From Hungateiclostridiaceae bacterium UBA1305 (lineage in GTDB: Bacteria > Bacillota > Clostridia > Acetivibrionales > DTU013), in contig DBTX01000019.1 in the NCBI GenBank assembly GCA_002307275.1, positions 1-20,406 on the forward strand: DNA of 20,406 nt, written 5' to 3'. The translations under genes were made by a program, and so were the position numbers. The notes beneath the pieces were generated by a model. It worked only from the letters and a program-made list of their open reading frames with translations, was not told the DNA's origin and made no database searches. This document shows, piece after piece, positions 1 through 7,875 of this stretch (the stretch's first letter is position 1; each line of letters opens with the position of its first letter).

Positions 1-28
1 TACAGAATACATATCTAGCCTGTTTACT

Positions 29-82
29 TCGCATACCTCAACGAATGCGCATACCTCAACGAATGCGCATACTTCTACAATT
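29..82. repeat. 18-bp tandem repeat, three units
   Basis: Three consecutive 18-bp units occupy 29-46, 47-64 and 65-82. The first two are identical except for the first base, and the third is diverged. The block is flanked by CTTCGC (27-32) and GCGAAG (83-88), which are inverted copies of each other. The block lies downstream of the glnS terminator. No start codon or ribosome binding site suggests that it is translated. Its function is unknown; it may be the edge of a larger repeat outside the window. Confidence 0.6.
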
Positions 83-95
83 GCGAAGCATGATT

Positions 96-138
96 AAAAT
101 AAAAAGACACCCTGTTTCACTTAACAAAACAGGATGCC
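96..138 (-). terminator. intrinsic terminator of gltX-glnS operon
   Basis: Read on the minus strand, a 12-bp stem (127-138 pairing with 106-117, with G-U wobbles) closes a ~9-nt loop. It is followed directly by TTTTTATTTT. It sits 37 bp after the glnS stop codon and is a classic Rho-independent terminator. Confidence 0.85.
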
Positions 139-174
139 TCCAAATATGATTTACACGAATAAAAAGTTACAATA

Positions 175-1884
175 CTAACCTTTTTGCAATTCCTTGCACC
201 AGGAATCCTTAAGTCCCACTGTCCTGTTGAACACCAAATCCCCTGGCTTTGAATCCTGGTCGGTACAGAAGTAACCCATCCTGAGGAACTGATAACGGTC
301 GCCAGGCTTTGTAGAAATGAGATTGGGCTCAATCTTGCAGTCCTTCAAAATCTCCAGCGAAGCAGGATTTATGATGGAATGCATATCCTCCGCCGCACCG
401 GGATCCGGTACGGTAAACAAATGATCGTACAGGCGGACTTCAGCATTCAGGGCATGTGCGGTGGATACCCAGTGCAGAGTACCTTTTACTTTTCTTCCGT
501 CAGGCGAATTGCCGCCTCTTGAATCCGGATCGTAGGAACAATGCAGTTCTGTAATGCTGCCGTCAGCATCCTTCATTATACGTTCGCATTTTATGAAATA
601 AGCGGTTTTCAGCCTGACTTCGCGTTCTGGAGCCAGCCGGAAGAACTTGTTTGGAGGATTCTCCATGAAATCCTCCTGCTCAATGTAGAGCTCCCGTGTA
701 AACGGTACTTTTCTTGTGCCCATATCGGGATTTTCCGGATTATTCTCACAATCGAACCACTCAACCTGACCTTCCGGGTAATTGTCAATAACAACCTTGA
801 TCGGCCTTAGTATTGCCATCATTCTGGGTGCGTCCGCATTCATGTTTTCTCTGATGCAGTGTTCGAGGAGTGCAAAATCAACCATGCTGTTCGTTTTAGC
901 GACGCCGATCCTTTCACAGAAATCCCTGATGGAGAAAGGCGTATAGCCCCTTCTTCTAAGCCCTGACAATGTAGGCATCCTGGGATCGTCCCAGCCTGTT
1001 ACGAAACCTTCGTTGACCAACTGCAGCAGCTTACGCTTGCTCATCATGGTATAGGTGAGGTTCAGACGTGAAAACTCGATTTGACGCGGTTTGCTGTCCA
1101 GTCCGGCATTATTGACAACCCAGTCGTAGAGCGGTCTGTGGTCTTCATACTCCAGAGAGCACAGAGAGTGGGATATATTTTCTATCATATCCTCGATCGG
1201 ATGTGCAAAATCATACATCGGGTAAATGCACCATTTGTTGCTGATCCGATAGTGTTCCACGCGCATGATGCGGTAAATTACAGGATCGCGCATATTAATG
1301 TTAGGGGAGGCCATATCGATCTTCGCCCGAAGAACTCTGGCGCCCTCGGTAAATTCTCCCGCTTTCATCCTTGCGAGCAAATCGAGGTTTTCTGCCGCTG
1401 AACGGTTTCTGAAGGGGCTTTCCCTGCCAGGTTCGGTCAACGTGCCCCTGTATTCTCTTATCTCATCAGCGCTCAGGTCGCAGACATAGGCAAGATCTTT
1501 GTTTATAAGTCTGACGGCGCATTCATACATCGTATCGAAATAGTCGGACGCGTAATAAAGGCCGTCCCAGTTGAAGCCCAGCCATTTGATGTCCTGCTGC
1601 ATGGATTCGGCGTACTCGACGCTCTCCTTGATGGGGTTGGTGTCGTCGTATCGCAGATTACAGTGGCCCTTGAACCTATGTGCTGTCAGAAAATCAATAC
1701 ATAGAGCTTTTGCATGCCCGATATGCAGATAGCCGTTAGGCTCCGGCGGAAAACGCGTTACTATTTTATCTTTTTCAAATCTGCCGCTTAAAATATCTTC
1801 TTCTACAAAGTCGAATATGAAATTCGAGACAGTTTCCGGAGATTCATTACCAGCTGCATTTTCATTTAAAGGTTCATTTGTCAT
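175..1884 (-). CDS. glnS: glutaminyl-tRNA synthetase (GlnRS)
   Basis: This class I aminoacyl-tRNA synthetase charges tRNA-Gln with glutamine in the cytoplasm. The 569-residue protein has PEPNGYLHIGHAKA (HIGH at about 54-57), LRYDDTNP near 78-84 (the GlnRS form; GluRS has EDTD here) and the second ATP signature MSKRK at 281-285. A C-terminal anticodon-binding beta-barrel region with the family's usual PGDRYQFLRMGYF run completes it. The reading frame is open 9 codons further upstream, but ATG at 1884 follows GGGAGG with 7-nt spacing and is the likely start. It begins one base after the gltX stop, with its ribosome binding site inside the end of gltX, so the two genes are probably translationally coupled. 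GlnRS is patchily distributed in Firmicutes, many of which use Glu-tRNA(Gln) amidotransferase instead. Identification is secure. Confidence 0.97.
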   Translation of the reverse strand: MTNEPLNENAAGNESPETVSNFIFDFVEEDILSGRFEKDKIVTRFPPEPNGYLHIGHAKALCIDFLTAHRFKGHCNLRYDDTNPIKESVEYAESMQQDIKWLGFNWDGLYYASDYFDTMYECAVRLINKDLAYVCDLSADEIREYRGTLTEPGRESPFRNRSAAENLDLLARMKAGEFTEGARVLRAKIDMASPNINMRDPVIYRIMRVEHYRISNKWCIYPMYDFAHPIEDMIENISHSLCSLEYEDHRPLYDWVVNNAGLDSKPRQIEFSRLNLTYTMMSKRKLLQLVNEGFVTGWDDPRMPTLSGLRRRGYTPFSIRDFCERIGVAKTNSMVDFALLEHCIRENMNADAPRMMAILRPIKVVIDNYPEGQVEWFDCENNPENPDMGTRKVPFTRELYIEQEDFMENPPNKFFRLAPEREVRLKTAYFIKCERIMKDADGSITELHCSYDPDSRGGNSPDGRKVKGTLHWVSTAHALNAEVRLYDHLFTVPDPGAAEDMHSIINPASLEILKDCKIEPNLISTKPGDRYQFLRMGYFCTDQDSKPGDLVFNRTVGLKDSWCKELQKG

Positions 1885-1885
1885 A

Positions 1886-3346
1886 TCATAACCTCCCGCC
1901 AAGCTTCTCAATACCTTTAATAATCCTCTTCAGGGATTCATCCCTTCCAAGGATCTCCGCCAGCTCCGTAGCGCCTCCTGGGGTAACATCCTTGCCTGAA
2001 AGGGCGGTACGTATGGGCCAGAGCACCTGGCTGTTTTTAATGCCCAGACTCTGGGCGAATTCTGTCAGGGTACTGTAGATCGTATTGTTTTCCCACTCCC
2101 TAATACCTTGAAGAACCGGCAATACAGCTTTGAGGTTTTCAAGAGAATTATCAGGGTTCGTTTTCATTTTTTTGTTCTCATATAAAGCAATATCATAATC
2201 CGGCAGTGCAGCGAAAAAATCTATGCTGCCAGGTATTGCAGACAGAACCTCAGTCCGCAGCTGCAGCAGCCTGCTTATTCTGGATGTGTCTATTCCCGAA
2301 GCAACCAGCTCTTTACTGTAGAATGGAGCAGCAATCCTATGGAATGCCTCTGGCGTCATTTTGCGTATATATTCGCCGTTCATCCAGTTCAGCTTATTTG
2401 TGTCGAACACAGCAGGTGATTTGCTTATGCCGTGTATGTCAAAAGCTTGTTCGAGTTCTTCCAGTGAGAATATCTCCTGAGTAGTACCGGGGCTCCAGCC
2501 AAGCAGTGCGACGTAGTTCAATATGGCGTCAATCAGGTATCCCAGAGATACAAGGTCTTCAAAGGACGGATCCCCGGAACGCTTTGACATTTTGCGCCCA
2601 TCCGGCTTGATGATCGTCGATACATGTACGTAGGTGGGGATTTCCCAGCCGAAGGCCTGATAAAGCAGGTTGTATTTCGGTGTAGAGGAAAGGTATTCAT
2701 TCCCTCTGACTACATGTGTAATACCCATCAGATGGTCATCAATTACATTCGCAAAATTGTAGGTGGGCAGTCCGTCTGATTTGATGAGCACCTGATCTTC
2801 AAGTTCATTGTTGTCAACCGTGATCGTACCATAGACAGCATCATCAAAGCTTGTGCTGCCGGTATCGGGCATCTTCTGGCGAATAACAAAAGGTTCGCCG
2901 GCTGCAAGCTTCGCGTCAATTTCCTGCTTGCTTAAGCCAATGCAGCACCTGTCATATCTGTAAGCCTTGCCTTCCTTTTCATACTCCTCTTTGAGAGATG
3001 TCAGGCGTTCCTTTGAACAGAAGCAGTAATAAGCTCCACCGAGACCGACAAGTTTCCTTGCATACTCCATATAAGAGTTCTTCCGCTCGCTCTGTACGTA
3101 TGGTCCGTATGACCCGCCAATGTCAGGGCCTTCATCGTGTTTCAGGCCTGCCATCTTCAAAGTATTGTAAATGACCTCTGTAGCTCCTTCAATAAACCTG
3201 TCCTGATCAGTGTCTTCTATTCTAAGTATAAATTTACCGCCTAATTTTCTGGCGATCAGATATTCATATAAAGCTGTCCGCAAATTACCGATATGCATAT
3301 ACCCTGTCGGACTGGGCGCAAATCTTGTTCTGATTTCAGCAGCCAT
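1886..3346 (-). CDS. gltX: glutamyl-tRNA synthetase (GluRS)
   Basis: This enzyme attaches glutamate to tRNA-Glu and is a class I synthetase. Visible motifs in the 486-residue protein are RFAPSPTGYMHIGN (HIGN 18-21), LRIEDTD near 41-47, and KMSKRSGD starting at 252. Cys108/Cys110 and Cys134/Cys135 lie in the region that binds zinc in many bacterial GluRS. An ATG at 3346 preceded by AAAGGAGA is chosen. The longer frame back to 3427 would run through the promoter and is rejected. It is the first gene of a two-gene operon with glnS. Because a GlnRS is present, this enzyme may be tRNA-Glu-specific (discriminating), but that cannot be read from the sequence by eye. No T-box leader is visible in the short 5' UTR. 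Confidence 0.97.
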   Translation of the reverse strand: MAAEIRTRFAPSPTGYMHIGNLRTALYEYLIARKLGGKFILRIEDTDQDRFIEGATEVIYNTLKMAGLKHDEGPDIGGSYGPYVQSERKNSYMEYARKLVGLGGAYYCFCSKERLTSLKEEYEKEGKAYRYDRCCIGLSKQEIDAKLAAGEPFVIRQKMPDTGSTSFDDAVYGTITVDNNELEDQVLIKSDGLPTYNFANVIDDHLMGITHVVRGNEYLSSTPKYNLLYQAFGWEIPTYVHVSTIIKPDGRKMSKRSGDPSFEDLVSLGYLIDAILNYVALLGWSPGTTQEIFSLEELEQAFDIHGISKSPAVFDTNKLNWMNGEYIRKMTPEAFHRIAAPFYSKELVASGIDTSRISRLLQLRTEVLSAIPGSIDFFAALPDYDIALYENKKMKTNPDNSLENLKAVLPVLQGIREWENNTIYSTLTEFAQSLGIKNSQVLWPIRTALSGKDVTPGGATELAEILGRDESLKRIIKGIEKLGGRL

Positions 3347-3398
3347 GCTCTTCTCTCCTTTGCATTGCAAACACAAGGATTGCGTTGAATTTCCTTTG

Positions 3399-3427
3399 AT
3401 TATATTATTTACAAATATATTAGTCAA
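3399..3427 (-). promoter_or_regulatory. sigma-A promoter of gltX-glnS
   Basis: On the minus strand TTGACT (3427-3422) and TATAAT (3404-3399) are separated by exactly 17 bp, an almost perfect sigma-A promoter. Transcription would start near 3392, leaving a 5' UTR of about 45 nt, too short for a T-box riboswitch. Confidence 0.85.
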
Positions 3428-3492
3428 GAAACAGGGTAAAATGACTATGTTTTTTTAATTCATTATTCTGCGACCTGAATTTTGTATTGTAT

Positions 3493-3520
3493 TTGACGTG
3501 TGAATGGAATAATATATTAG
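3493..3520 (+). promoter_or_regulatory. weak candidate promoter for the coiled-coil/zinc-ribbon gene
   Basis: TTGACG (3493-3498) is followed after 16 bp by TATTAG (3515-3520), in an AT-rich stretch about 40 bp before the GTG start. The -10 match is poor and other hexamers in the same run are possible, so this is tentative. Confidence 0.3.
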
Positions 3521-3558
3521 TATTGTAAATGAATGTTCTGCTGAAGGGAGAGATTATT

Positions 3559-3954
3559 GTGTCAGTACTGGATAATTTTACAAAAAAGGTTACAGATACA
3601 GCTAAAGCCGCAGCGAAGAAATCTGGAAGTGTAGTGGAAGTGACCAAATTGAACATGAACATCAACACTGAAGAGGATAAAGTCAGAAAGGTTTACTCAG
3701 ATATAGGCAAGCAGCTTTACGAGGATTACACCGAGGGGAAAAGTGTCGGAGATAAAATTCTGGAACACTGTCTGAAGATAGACGAGATCATAAAAAACAT
3801 AGACGAGATGAGAGAGAAGATACTTGAACTTAGAAATGTAAAGGCGTGCCCAAACTGTGGCATGGAACTCGATATTGAAATGGAATACTGCTACAAATGC
3901 GGAAGGAAGCAGGACGAGGCCGAAACAACGGAGATCGTGCAGGACCACGAATAA
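3559..3954 (+). CDS. small coiled-coil protein with C-terminal zinc ribbon, function unknown
   Basis: The GTG at 3559 is preceded by AGGGAGAG at good spacing and is preferred over the upstream ATG at 3529, giving 131 residues. Residues 1-30 are Lys/Ala-rich and probably helical. Residues 65-95 are a likely coiled coil (many Lys/Glu/Ile in heptad-like spacing). The C-terminus holds CPNC (Cys97, Cys100) and CYKCG (Cys111, Cys114), a four-cysteine zinc ribbon. No signal peptide or membrane segment is visible. It is a single-gene unit, divergent from gltX and closed by its own terminator. Similar short helical proteins ending in a zinc ribbon are common in Clostridia, but I know of no established role. 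The call is structural only. Confidence 0.85.
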   Translation: MSVLDNFTKKVTDTAKAAAKKSGSVVEVTKLNMNINTEEDKVRKVYSDIGKQLYEDYTEGKSVGDKILEHCLKIDEIIKNIDEMREKILELRNVKACPNCGMELDIEMEYCYKCGRKQDEAETTEIVQDHE

Positions 3955-3966
3955 CGGATTTCAAAA

Positions 3967-4004
3967 AGCCTTGCTTTCAGAACGATAAAGCAACGGCTTT
4001 TTTT
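3967..4004 (+). terminator. intrinsic terminator after the zinc-ribbon gene
   Basis: AGCC-TTGCTTT (3967-3977) pairs with AAAGCAA-(C)-GGCT, with one bulged base, followed by a run of seven T ending at 4004. It lies about 13 bp after the stop codon. Confidence 0.85.
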
Positions 4005-4060
4005 AAGGCCATTTAGGCGAATTCGTAAGCGAATTGCGCCATATGATAAACAAATCCGGT
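4005..4060. repeat. palindromic direct repeat, copy 1
   Basis: This is the first of two ~55-bp copies upstream of cobT. It runs from AAGGCCATTTA to AAATCCGG. Its core GGCGAATTCG (4016-4025), loop TAAG, CGAATTGCGCC (4030-4040) forms a stem-loop. Copy 2 lies at 4098-4154. The two differ mainly at positions 12-16 and by one inserted A. Confidence 0.75.
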
Positions 4061-4071
4061 CATAATCGAAT

Positions 4072-4084
4072 GGGCTCGATGCCC
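4072..4084 (+). other. small GC hairpin between the two repeat copies
   Basis: GGGC (4072-4075), loop TCGAT, GCCC (4081-4084) lies exactly between the two palindromic repeats. No T-run follows, so it is not a terminator. Together with the flanking repeats it could fold into a larger structure in a cobT leader, but this is not demonstrated. Confidence 0.35.
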
Positions 4085-4097
4085 CCGAGATTTTACC

Positions 4098-4154
4098 AAG
4101 GCCATTTATTCAGATTCGTAAGCGAATTGCGCCATAGAAGAAACAAAATCCGGC
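4098..4154. repeat. palindromic direct repeat, copy 2
   Basis: This is the second copy of the element at 4005-4060. The shared blocks are AAGGCCATTTA, ATTCGTAAGCGAATTGCGCC, and AAACAAA(A)TCCGG. The internal ATTCG-TAAG-CGAAT stem (4114-4127) is kept, but the outer GGCG arm is lost. It ends about 20 bp before the cobT start codon. Confidence 0.75.
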
Positions 4155-4174
4155 TAATCATAAGGAGGATACAA

Positions 4175-5233
4175 ATGCTGCTGACAAAGACACTGGAAAC
4201 AATAAAGGGATTGGACAGGAAGGCGCAGGAGCTCGCACAGGAACGGCTCGACAGCCTGACCAAGCCATTGGGCAGTCTTGGCAGGCTGGAGGATATCGTC
4301 AGGCAGACTGCCGGTATCACAGGCAAGGCCAGACCATGTGTGGATAAAAAGACAATCATCATTATGTGTGCCGACAATGGGGTTGTGGATGAGGGAGTGA
4401 GCTCCTGTCCCAAAGCTGTCACCGCCACTGTTACGCAGAATTTCATGAAGGGTATAACCGGTGTGAATGTGCTTGGTTCACATGCAGGCGCTGATATTGC
4501 CGTAGTGGACATCGGAGTTGATGCGAAGCTTGAAGCTGAAGGGATCATCAACAAAAAAATCCGCATGGGTACCGGAAATATTGCAATAGGCCCTGCAATG
4601 TCACGTGACGAGGCGATAAAGGCCATTGAGACTGGAATCGAGGTGGTTTTCGAACTGCATCGAAAGGGAGTCGAACTGTTTGGCACAGGTGAAATGGGCA
4701 TAGGAAACACTACTACCAGCAGCGCGATCACTGCGGTTTTGACAGGGAAACCGTTGGAACCGCTTGTTGGAAGAGGCTCAGGGCTTAGTGACAAGGATCT
4801 GGACAATAAGATAAAAGTGATAAAGAGAGCAATAGAAGTAAACAAGCCGGATCCTGCCGATCCGATCGATGTCCTGTCAAAGCTTGGAGGACTTGATATC
4901 GCAGGCTTAACGGGCTGCTATATCGGAGCGGCCGCATGCAGACTGCCAATCGTGATTGACGGCTTTATTGCTTCAGTAGCTGCTCTGGTCGCAGTCAGAC
5001 TGAAGCCTGAAATCAAACAGTTCATGTTTGCCGCCCATGGATCGGCTGAACCCGGAAGCAATGCGGTGCTTGAAGCAATAGGGCTGGAACCGCTGCTCCG
5101 ACTCGGGATGAGGCTTGGAGAGGGCACAGGTGCGGCAGTTGCATTCCATATTATAGATGCAGCTTTTGTAGCCTATAACGGGATGGGCACCTTCGGAGAT
5201 GCGGAAATCGAGCAATACAAGCCACAGGAGTAA
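4175..5233 (+). CDS. cobT: nicotinate-nucleotide--dimethylbenzimidazole phosphoribosyltransferase
   Basis: CobT transfers phosphoribose from nicotinate mononucleotide to a lower-ligand base such as 5,6-dimethylbenzimidazole, giving the alpha-ribotide for the nucleotide loop of vitamin B12. The ATG at 4175 follows AAGGAGG with 6-nt spacing. It gives 352 residues, the normal family length, so the in-frame extension to 4034 is rejected because it crosses the repeats. Motifs: LTKPLGSLGRLE near 29-39, CADNGV 65-70, GEMGIGNTTTSSA near 172-184, GRGSGLSD near 199-206, AAHGSAEPG near 286-294, and GEGTGA with the probable catalytic Glu316. It lies 15 bp before a RACo-like gene and no other cobalamin gene is nearby. 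No B12 riboswitch is recognisable upstream. The actual base substrate cannot be read from the sequence. Confidence 0.96.
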   Translation: MLLTKTLETIKGLDRKAQELAQERLDSLTKPLGSLGRLEDIVRQTAGITGKARPCVDKKTIIIMCADNGVVDEGVSSCPKAVTATVTQNFMKGITGVNVLGSHAGADIAVVDIGVDAKLEAEGIINKKIRMGTGNIAIGPAMSRDEAIKAIETGIEVVFELHRKGVELFGTGEMGIGNTTTSSAITAVLTGKPLEPLVGRGSGLSDKDLDNKIKVIKRAIEVNKPDPADPIDVLSKLGGLDIAGLTGCYIGAAACRLPIVIDGFIASVAALVAVRLKPEIKQFMFAAHGSAEPGSNAVLEAIGLEPLLRLGMRLGEGTGAAVAFHIIDAAFVAYNGMGTFGDAEIEQYKPQE

Positions 5234-5248
5234 AATTACGGAGGCAAT

Positions 5249-7081
5249 ATGAGGCATACTGTAACCATACACAAAAAAGATGGATCGCAAGCGGTAATGG
5301 TGGATAATGACGCCAATCTGCTGGAATTGCTCAGGCATAATTCAATTCCGTTTGATACCCCATGCGGAGGGAAAGGCACCTGCGGCAAATGTGCGGTAAA
5401 AGTAGTCGGAATTCAGGATCAGCCTTCCGATAAGGAAAGGGAGCTGTTAGGCGCTGCAAGAATTGCCGACGGTTACAGGCTGGCCTGCAGAAGCATTATT
5501 ACTGCCGATCTGGATGTATATCCGGAGGACACTGCAAGAGAAGCCTCTATTATAACAGGGGGATTGAAACGCAATATCAAGCTTGTACCGTCTGTGACAA
5601 AGCAATATGTTGAACTGGCGGTACCTGCTTTAGATGACCAGCTTCCTGATCTGGAAAGGGTGCTGTCTGCTGCTGAGCCGGAATTAACTTCATATGATAC
5701 CGCTTTACTGCAGGAACTTCCTGAAGTACTGAGAAAGTCAGGCTTTCAGGTAACACTGGCAGGTATTGATGGAAAGCTGGCTGCAGTAGAACCTGGAAAT
5801 ACGACAGATGAACTGTTCGGAGCTGCATTCGATATAGGCACAACTACGGTTGCAGCCTATCTGCATGACCTGACAACGGGTGAATGCCTTGCTGTAGCCT
5901 CCCGGCTCAATCCCCAACGGAAATACGGCGCGGATGTTATTTCACGGATTTCATATGCCATGCAGTCCAAAGAGGAAGCAGGTGTGCTGCAAAGCCTCAT
6001 TATCAGCTGCATAAACGAATTACTGGACGATTTGGTGCAAAAATCCGGAATAAAGCATACCGGCATCTATATGTCTGTTTTTGCGGGCAACACCACAATG
6101 ATGCACCTGATGACAGGCCTGGACGCATCAAATATCGCTATAGCTCCATTTATCCCTGTTACGACGGAAATGATGCGTTTCGATCCGCGGAGCATGGATC
6201 TGCATATGAACAAAAGTGGGGTGGGAGTAGTTTTCCCAGGTGTTTCCGCTTATGTAGGGGCTGATACCGTCGCTGCCATATTATCCAGCGGAATGTATGA
6301 GGACGAGGAAATATCGCTGCTGGTGGACATCGGCACCAACGGTGAAATAGTACTCGGCTGCAGGGATTGGATGATGTCGTGTTCCACTGCGGCGGGTCCG
6401 GCCTTTGAAGGCGCCAATATCAGAAATGGAGTAGGCGGTGTAAAAGGAGCAATTGACAGTGTCGGACAAGCGCCTGATTTTAAATACACGACAATAGGGG
6501 ATAAAAGCCCGGTCGGGATCTGCGGCTCGGGAATAATTGATGTGATCGCAGCCTTGCTGGATGCGGGAGTGATAGATGAAACGGGCAGACTTGCGGATGA
6601 GGATGAAACAGACCTGCCAGAAGAGGAATACGCACACAGGATTGTGTCCATTGAAGGTATACGCGCATTCCGGCTCACAGCGGAAGATGATAGGGGTACT
6701 TCAGTACAGATCGTAATAACGCAGAGAGATATCAGGGAGCTTCAGAATGCCAAGGCAGCAATCGCAGCTGGAATTGAGACACTGGTCAAACTGTCGGGTG
6801 CTGGTGCTGAAGCTGTGAAAAAGGTATATCTGGCAGGTGGCTTCGGCAGCAGTATCAATATGGAAAGTGCATTGAGAATTGGGCTTTTGCCGCGAGAGTT
6901 CGGAAACAGAATTCAGACGATAGGTAATGCTTCAGGTGCCGGAGCGGTTGAAGGGCTTTTGTCAAGGCATATGCTGGAGCTTACAAGACAGATAAAGAAT
7001 AAGGTAAAATATGTTGAATTGTCTGCCTCTGTAGATTTTACAGAAAGATATGTAGAAAATATGCTTTTTTCAAAAGAATAA
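5249..7081 (+). CDS. RACo-like [2Fe-2S]/ASKHA protein (putative reductive activator of corrinoid proteins)
   Basis: This 610-residue protein starts with a plant-type [2Fe-2S] ferredoxin domain: Cys39-x5-Cys45-x2-Cys48 and a distant Cys80. A linker (about 95-185) leads to an ATPase of the ASKHA fold, the DUF4445/RACo C-terminal type. ATPase motifs are FDIGTTT 194-200, NPQ 221-223, GNTTMMHL 280-287, LLVDIGTNGEI 357-367, GPAFEGANI 383-391, GICGSG 423-428 and AGGFG near 535. Characterised relatives (RACo, RamA) use ATP to drive reduction of Co(II) corrinoid to active Co(I) in methyltransferases. The ATG at 5249 follows GGAGG. It is co-oriented with cobT, 15 bp away, consistent with a corrinoid unit, although no corrinoid protein or methyltransferase lies in the window. 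The family is well supported; the partner protein is unknown. Confidence 0.9.
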   Translation: MRHTVTIHKKDGSQAVMVDNDANLLELLRHNSIPFDTPCGGKGTCGKCAVKVVGIQDQPSDKERELLGAARIADGYRLACRSIITADLDVYPEDTAREASIITGGLKRNIKLVPSVTKQYVELAVPALDDQLPDLERVLSAAEPELTSYDTALLQELPEVLRKSGFQVTLAGIDGKLAAVEPGNTTDELFGAAFDIGTTTVAAYLHDLTTGECLAVASRLNPQRKYGADVISRISYAMQSKEEAGVLQSLIISCINELLDDLVQKSGIKHTGIYMSVFAGNTTMMHLMTGLDASNIAIAPFIPVTTEMMRFDPRSMDLHMNKSGVGVVFPGVSAYVGADTVAAILSSGMYEDEEISLLVDIGTNGEIVLGCRDWMMSCSTAAGPAFEGANIRNGVGGVKGAIDSVGQAPDFKYTTIGDKSPVGICGSGIIDVIAALLDAGVIDETGRLADEDETDLPEEEYAHRIVSIEGIRAFRLTAEDDRGTSVQIVITQRDIRELQNAKAAIAAGIETLVKLSGAGAEAVKKVYLAGGFGSSINMESALRIGLLPREFGNRIQTIGNASGAGAVEGLLSRHMLELTRQIKNKVKYVELSASVDFTERYVENMLFSKE

Positions 7082-7197
7082 GAAAACGATAGTGATCCCC
7101 AATTTTTTTAATTGTGTATATTTAGCAAACAAGAAAAAGGATTTTTTGCGAGTTAAGCGAATACTATATTTATATTCATAGACAGGGAGGTGTATTT

Positions 7198-7872
7198 TTG
7201 ACTTCTGATAATAATCAACAAAAAAAATGTGGCTTCTGTGGTGAAAGCATACCAGCTGGAGCAGGGCGCTGTCCATATTGCGGAAGTATTCTTGAAGTTA
7301 CCTTTGATAATAGCTACAGGATAGACCCTTCAGAGGGAAAACCGGTCAGTGATGAAAATTCCGGACAGGTAAATATGGAACAGCAGGTCGGGCAGGATGC
7401 CAATACGGTTCCGACCGTTTCAGAAAATCAAAACATGGGAGAGCAGGGAAATCCAGAACCATCAGGAAGCATGGGCGAGCAACTGACGAAGTCAACGACC
7501 AGCCCCGGCATAGTACCGCCTGTAAGCCAGCCACGACAACAGACGGAATATTCCGCGCAGATGCGAAATGAATACAAGCCATACACTGGCGGCGGTACTC
7601 CGCCAAATTACAATTATGACGGAGGCATAAAAGCACCTTTGAGCAATGGCATGAAGGTATTCCTGACAGTACTTTTCACTCTATTGCCCGGAATAGGACA
7701 ACTTGCAGGAATTATTGCCGCAATTGTCTTTATGAATTCGGACGGCGACAGTGACAGGAAATCATTCGGAGTGGCGCTGCTGGTTGCTTCCCTTGTTATG
7801 TTTGTAATTTCCTGTATTGGTTGCTTCATACTTATCGCATTATCAGCAAACCTGACGAATTTTAAATATTAG
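7198..7872 (+). CDS. zinc-ribbon membrane protein, function unknown
   Basis: A TTG start at 7198 follows GGGAGGTG and gives 224 residues. An N-terminal zinc ribbon (Cys11-x2-Cys14, Cys25-x2-Cys28, with CPYCG) is followed by a long Gln/Pro/Ser/Asn-rich low-complexity linker (about 40-145). Two hydrophobic segments come near the C-terminus (about 152-177, containing LLPGIGQLAGIIAAIVF, and 187-215). This zinc-ribbon, disordered linker, two-helix layout is common in Gram-positive bacteria, usually without an assigned role. The family is not identified further. The stop is 3 bp before the next gene, so it is likely the first gene of the 7198-10213 run. Confidence 0.85.
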   Translation: MTSDNNQQKKCGFCGESIPAGAGRCPYCGSILEVTFDNSYRIDPSEGKPVSDENSGQVNMEQQVGQDANTVPTVSENQNMGEQGNPEPSGSMGEQLTKSTTSPGIVPPVSQPRQQTEYSAQMRNEYKPYTGGGTPPNYNYDGGIKAPLSNGMKVFLTVLFTLLPGIGQLAGIIAAIVFMNSDGDSDRKSFGVALLVASLVMFVISCIGCFILIALSANLTNFKY

Positions 7873-7875
7873 GCG

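Noticed and set aside
3347..3398. T-box leader for gltX-glnS
   Set aside because: The 5' UTR from the predicted start site is only about 45 nt, too short for a T-box.
3955..4174. Cobalamin riboswitch before cobT
   Set aside because: No B12 box or recognisable core of the class is present; the region is filled by a terminator and two palindromic repeats.
4093..4845. 250-codon open frame on the minus strand inside cobT
   Set aside because: It is antisense to a well-supported cobT, and its Ser/Ile/Pro-rich composition is typical of a codon-bias shadow.
7082..7197. Terminator or riboswitch after the RACo-like gene
   Set aside because: Only a weak CAATT/AATTG inverted repeat around a T-run is visible; no stable stem or known aptamer sequence was found in this AT-rich spacer.
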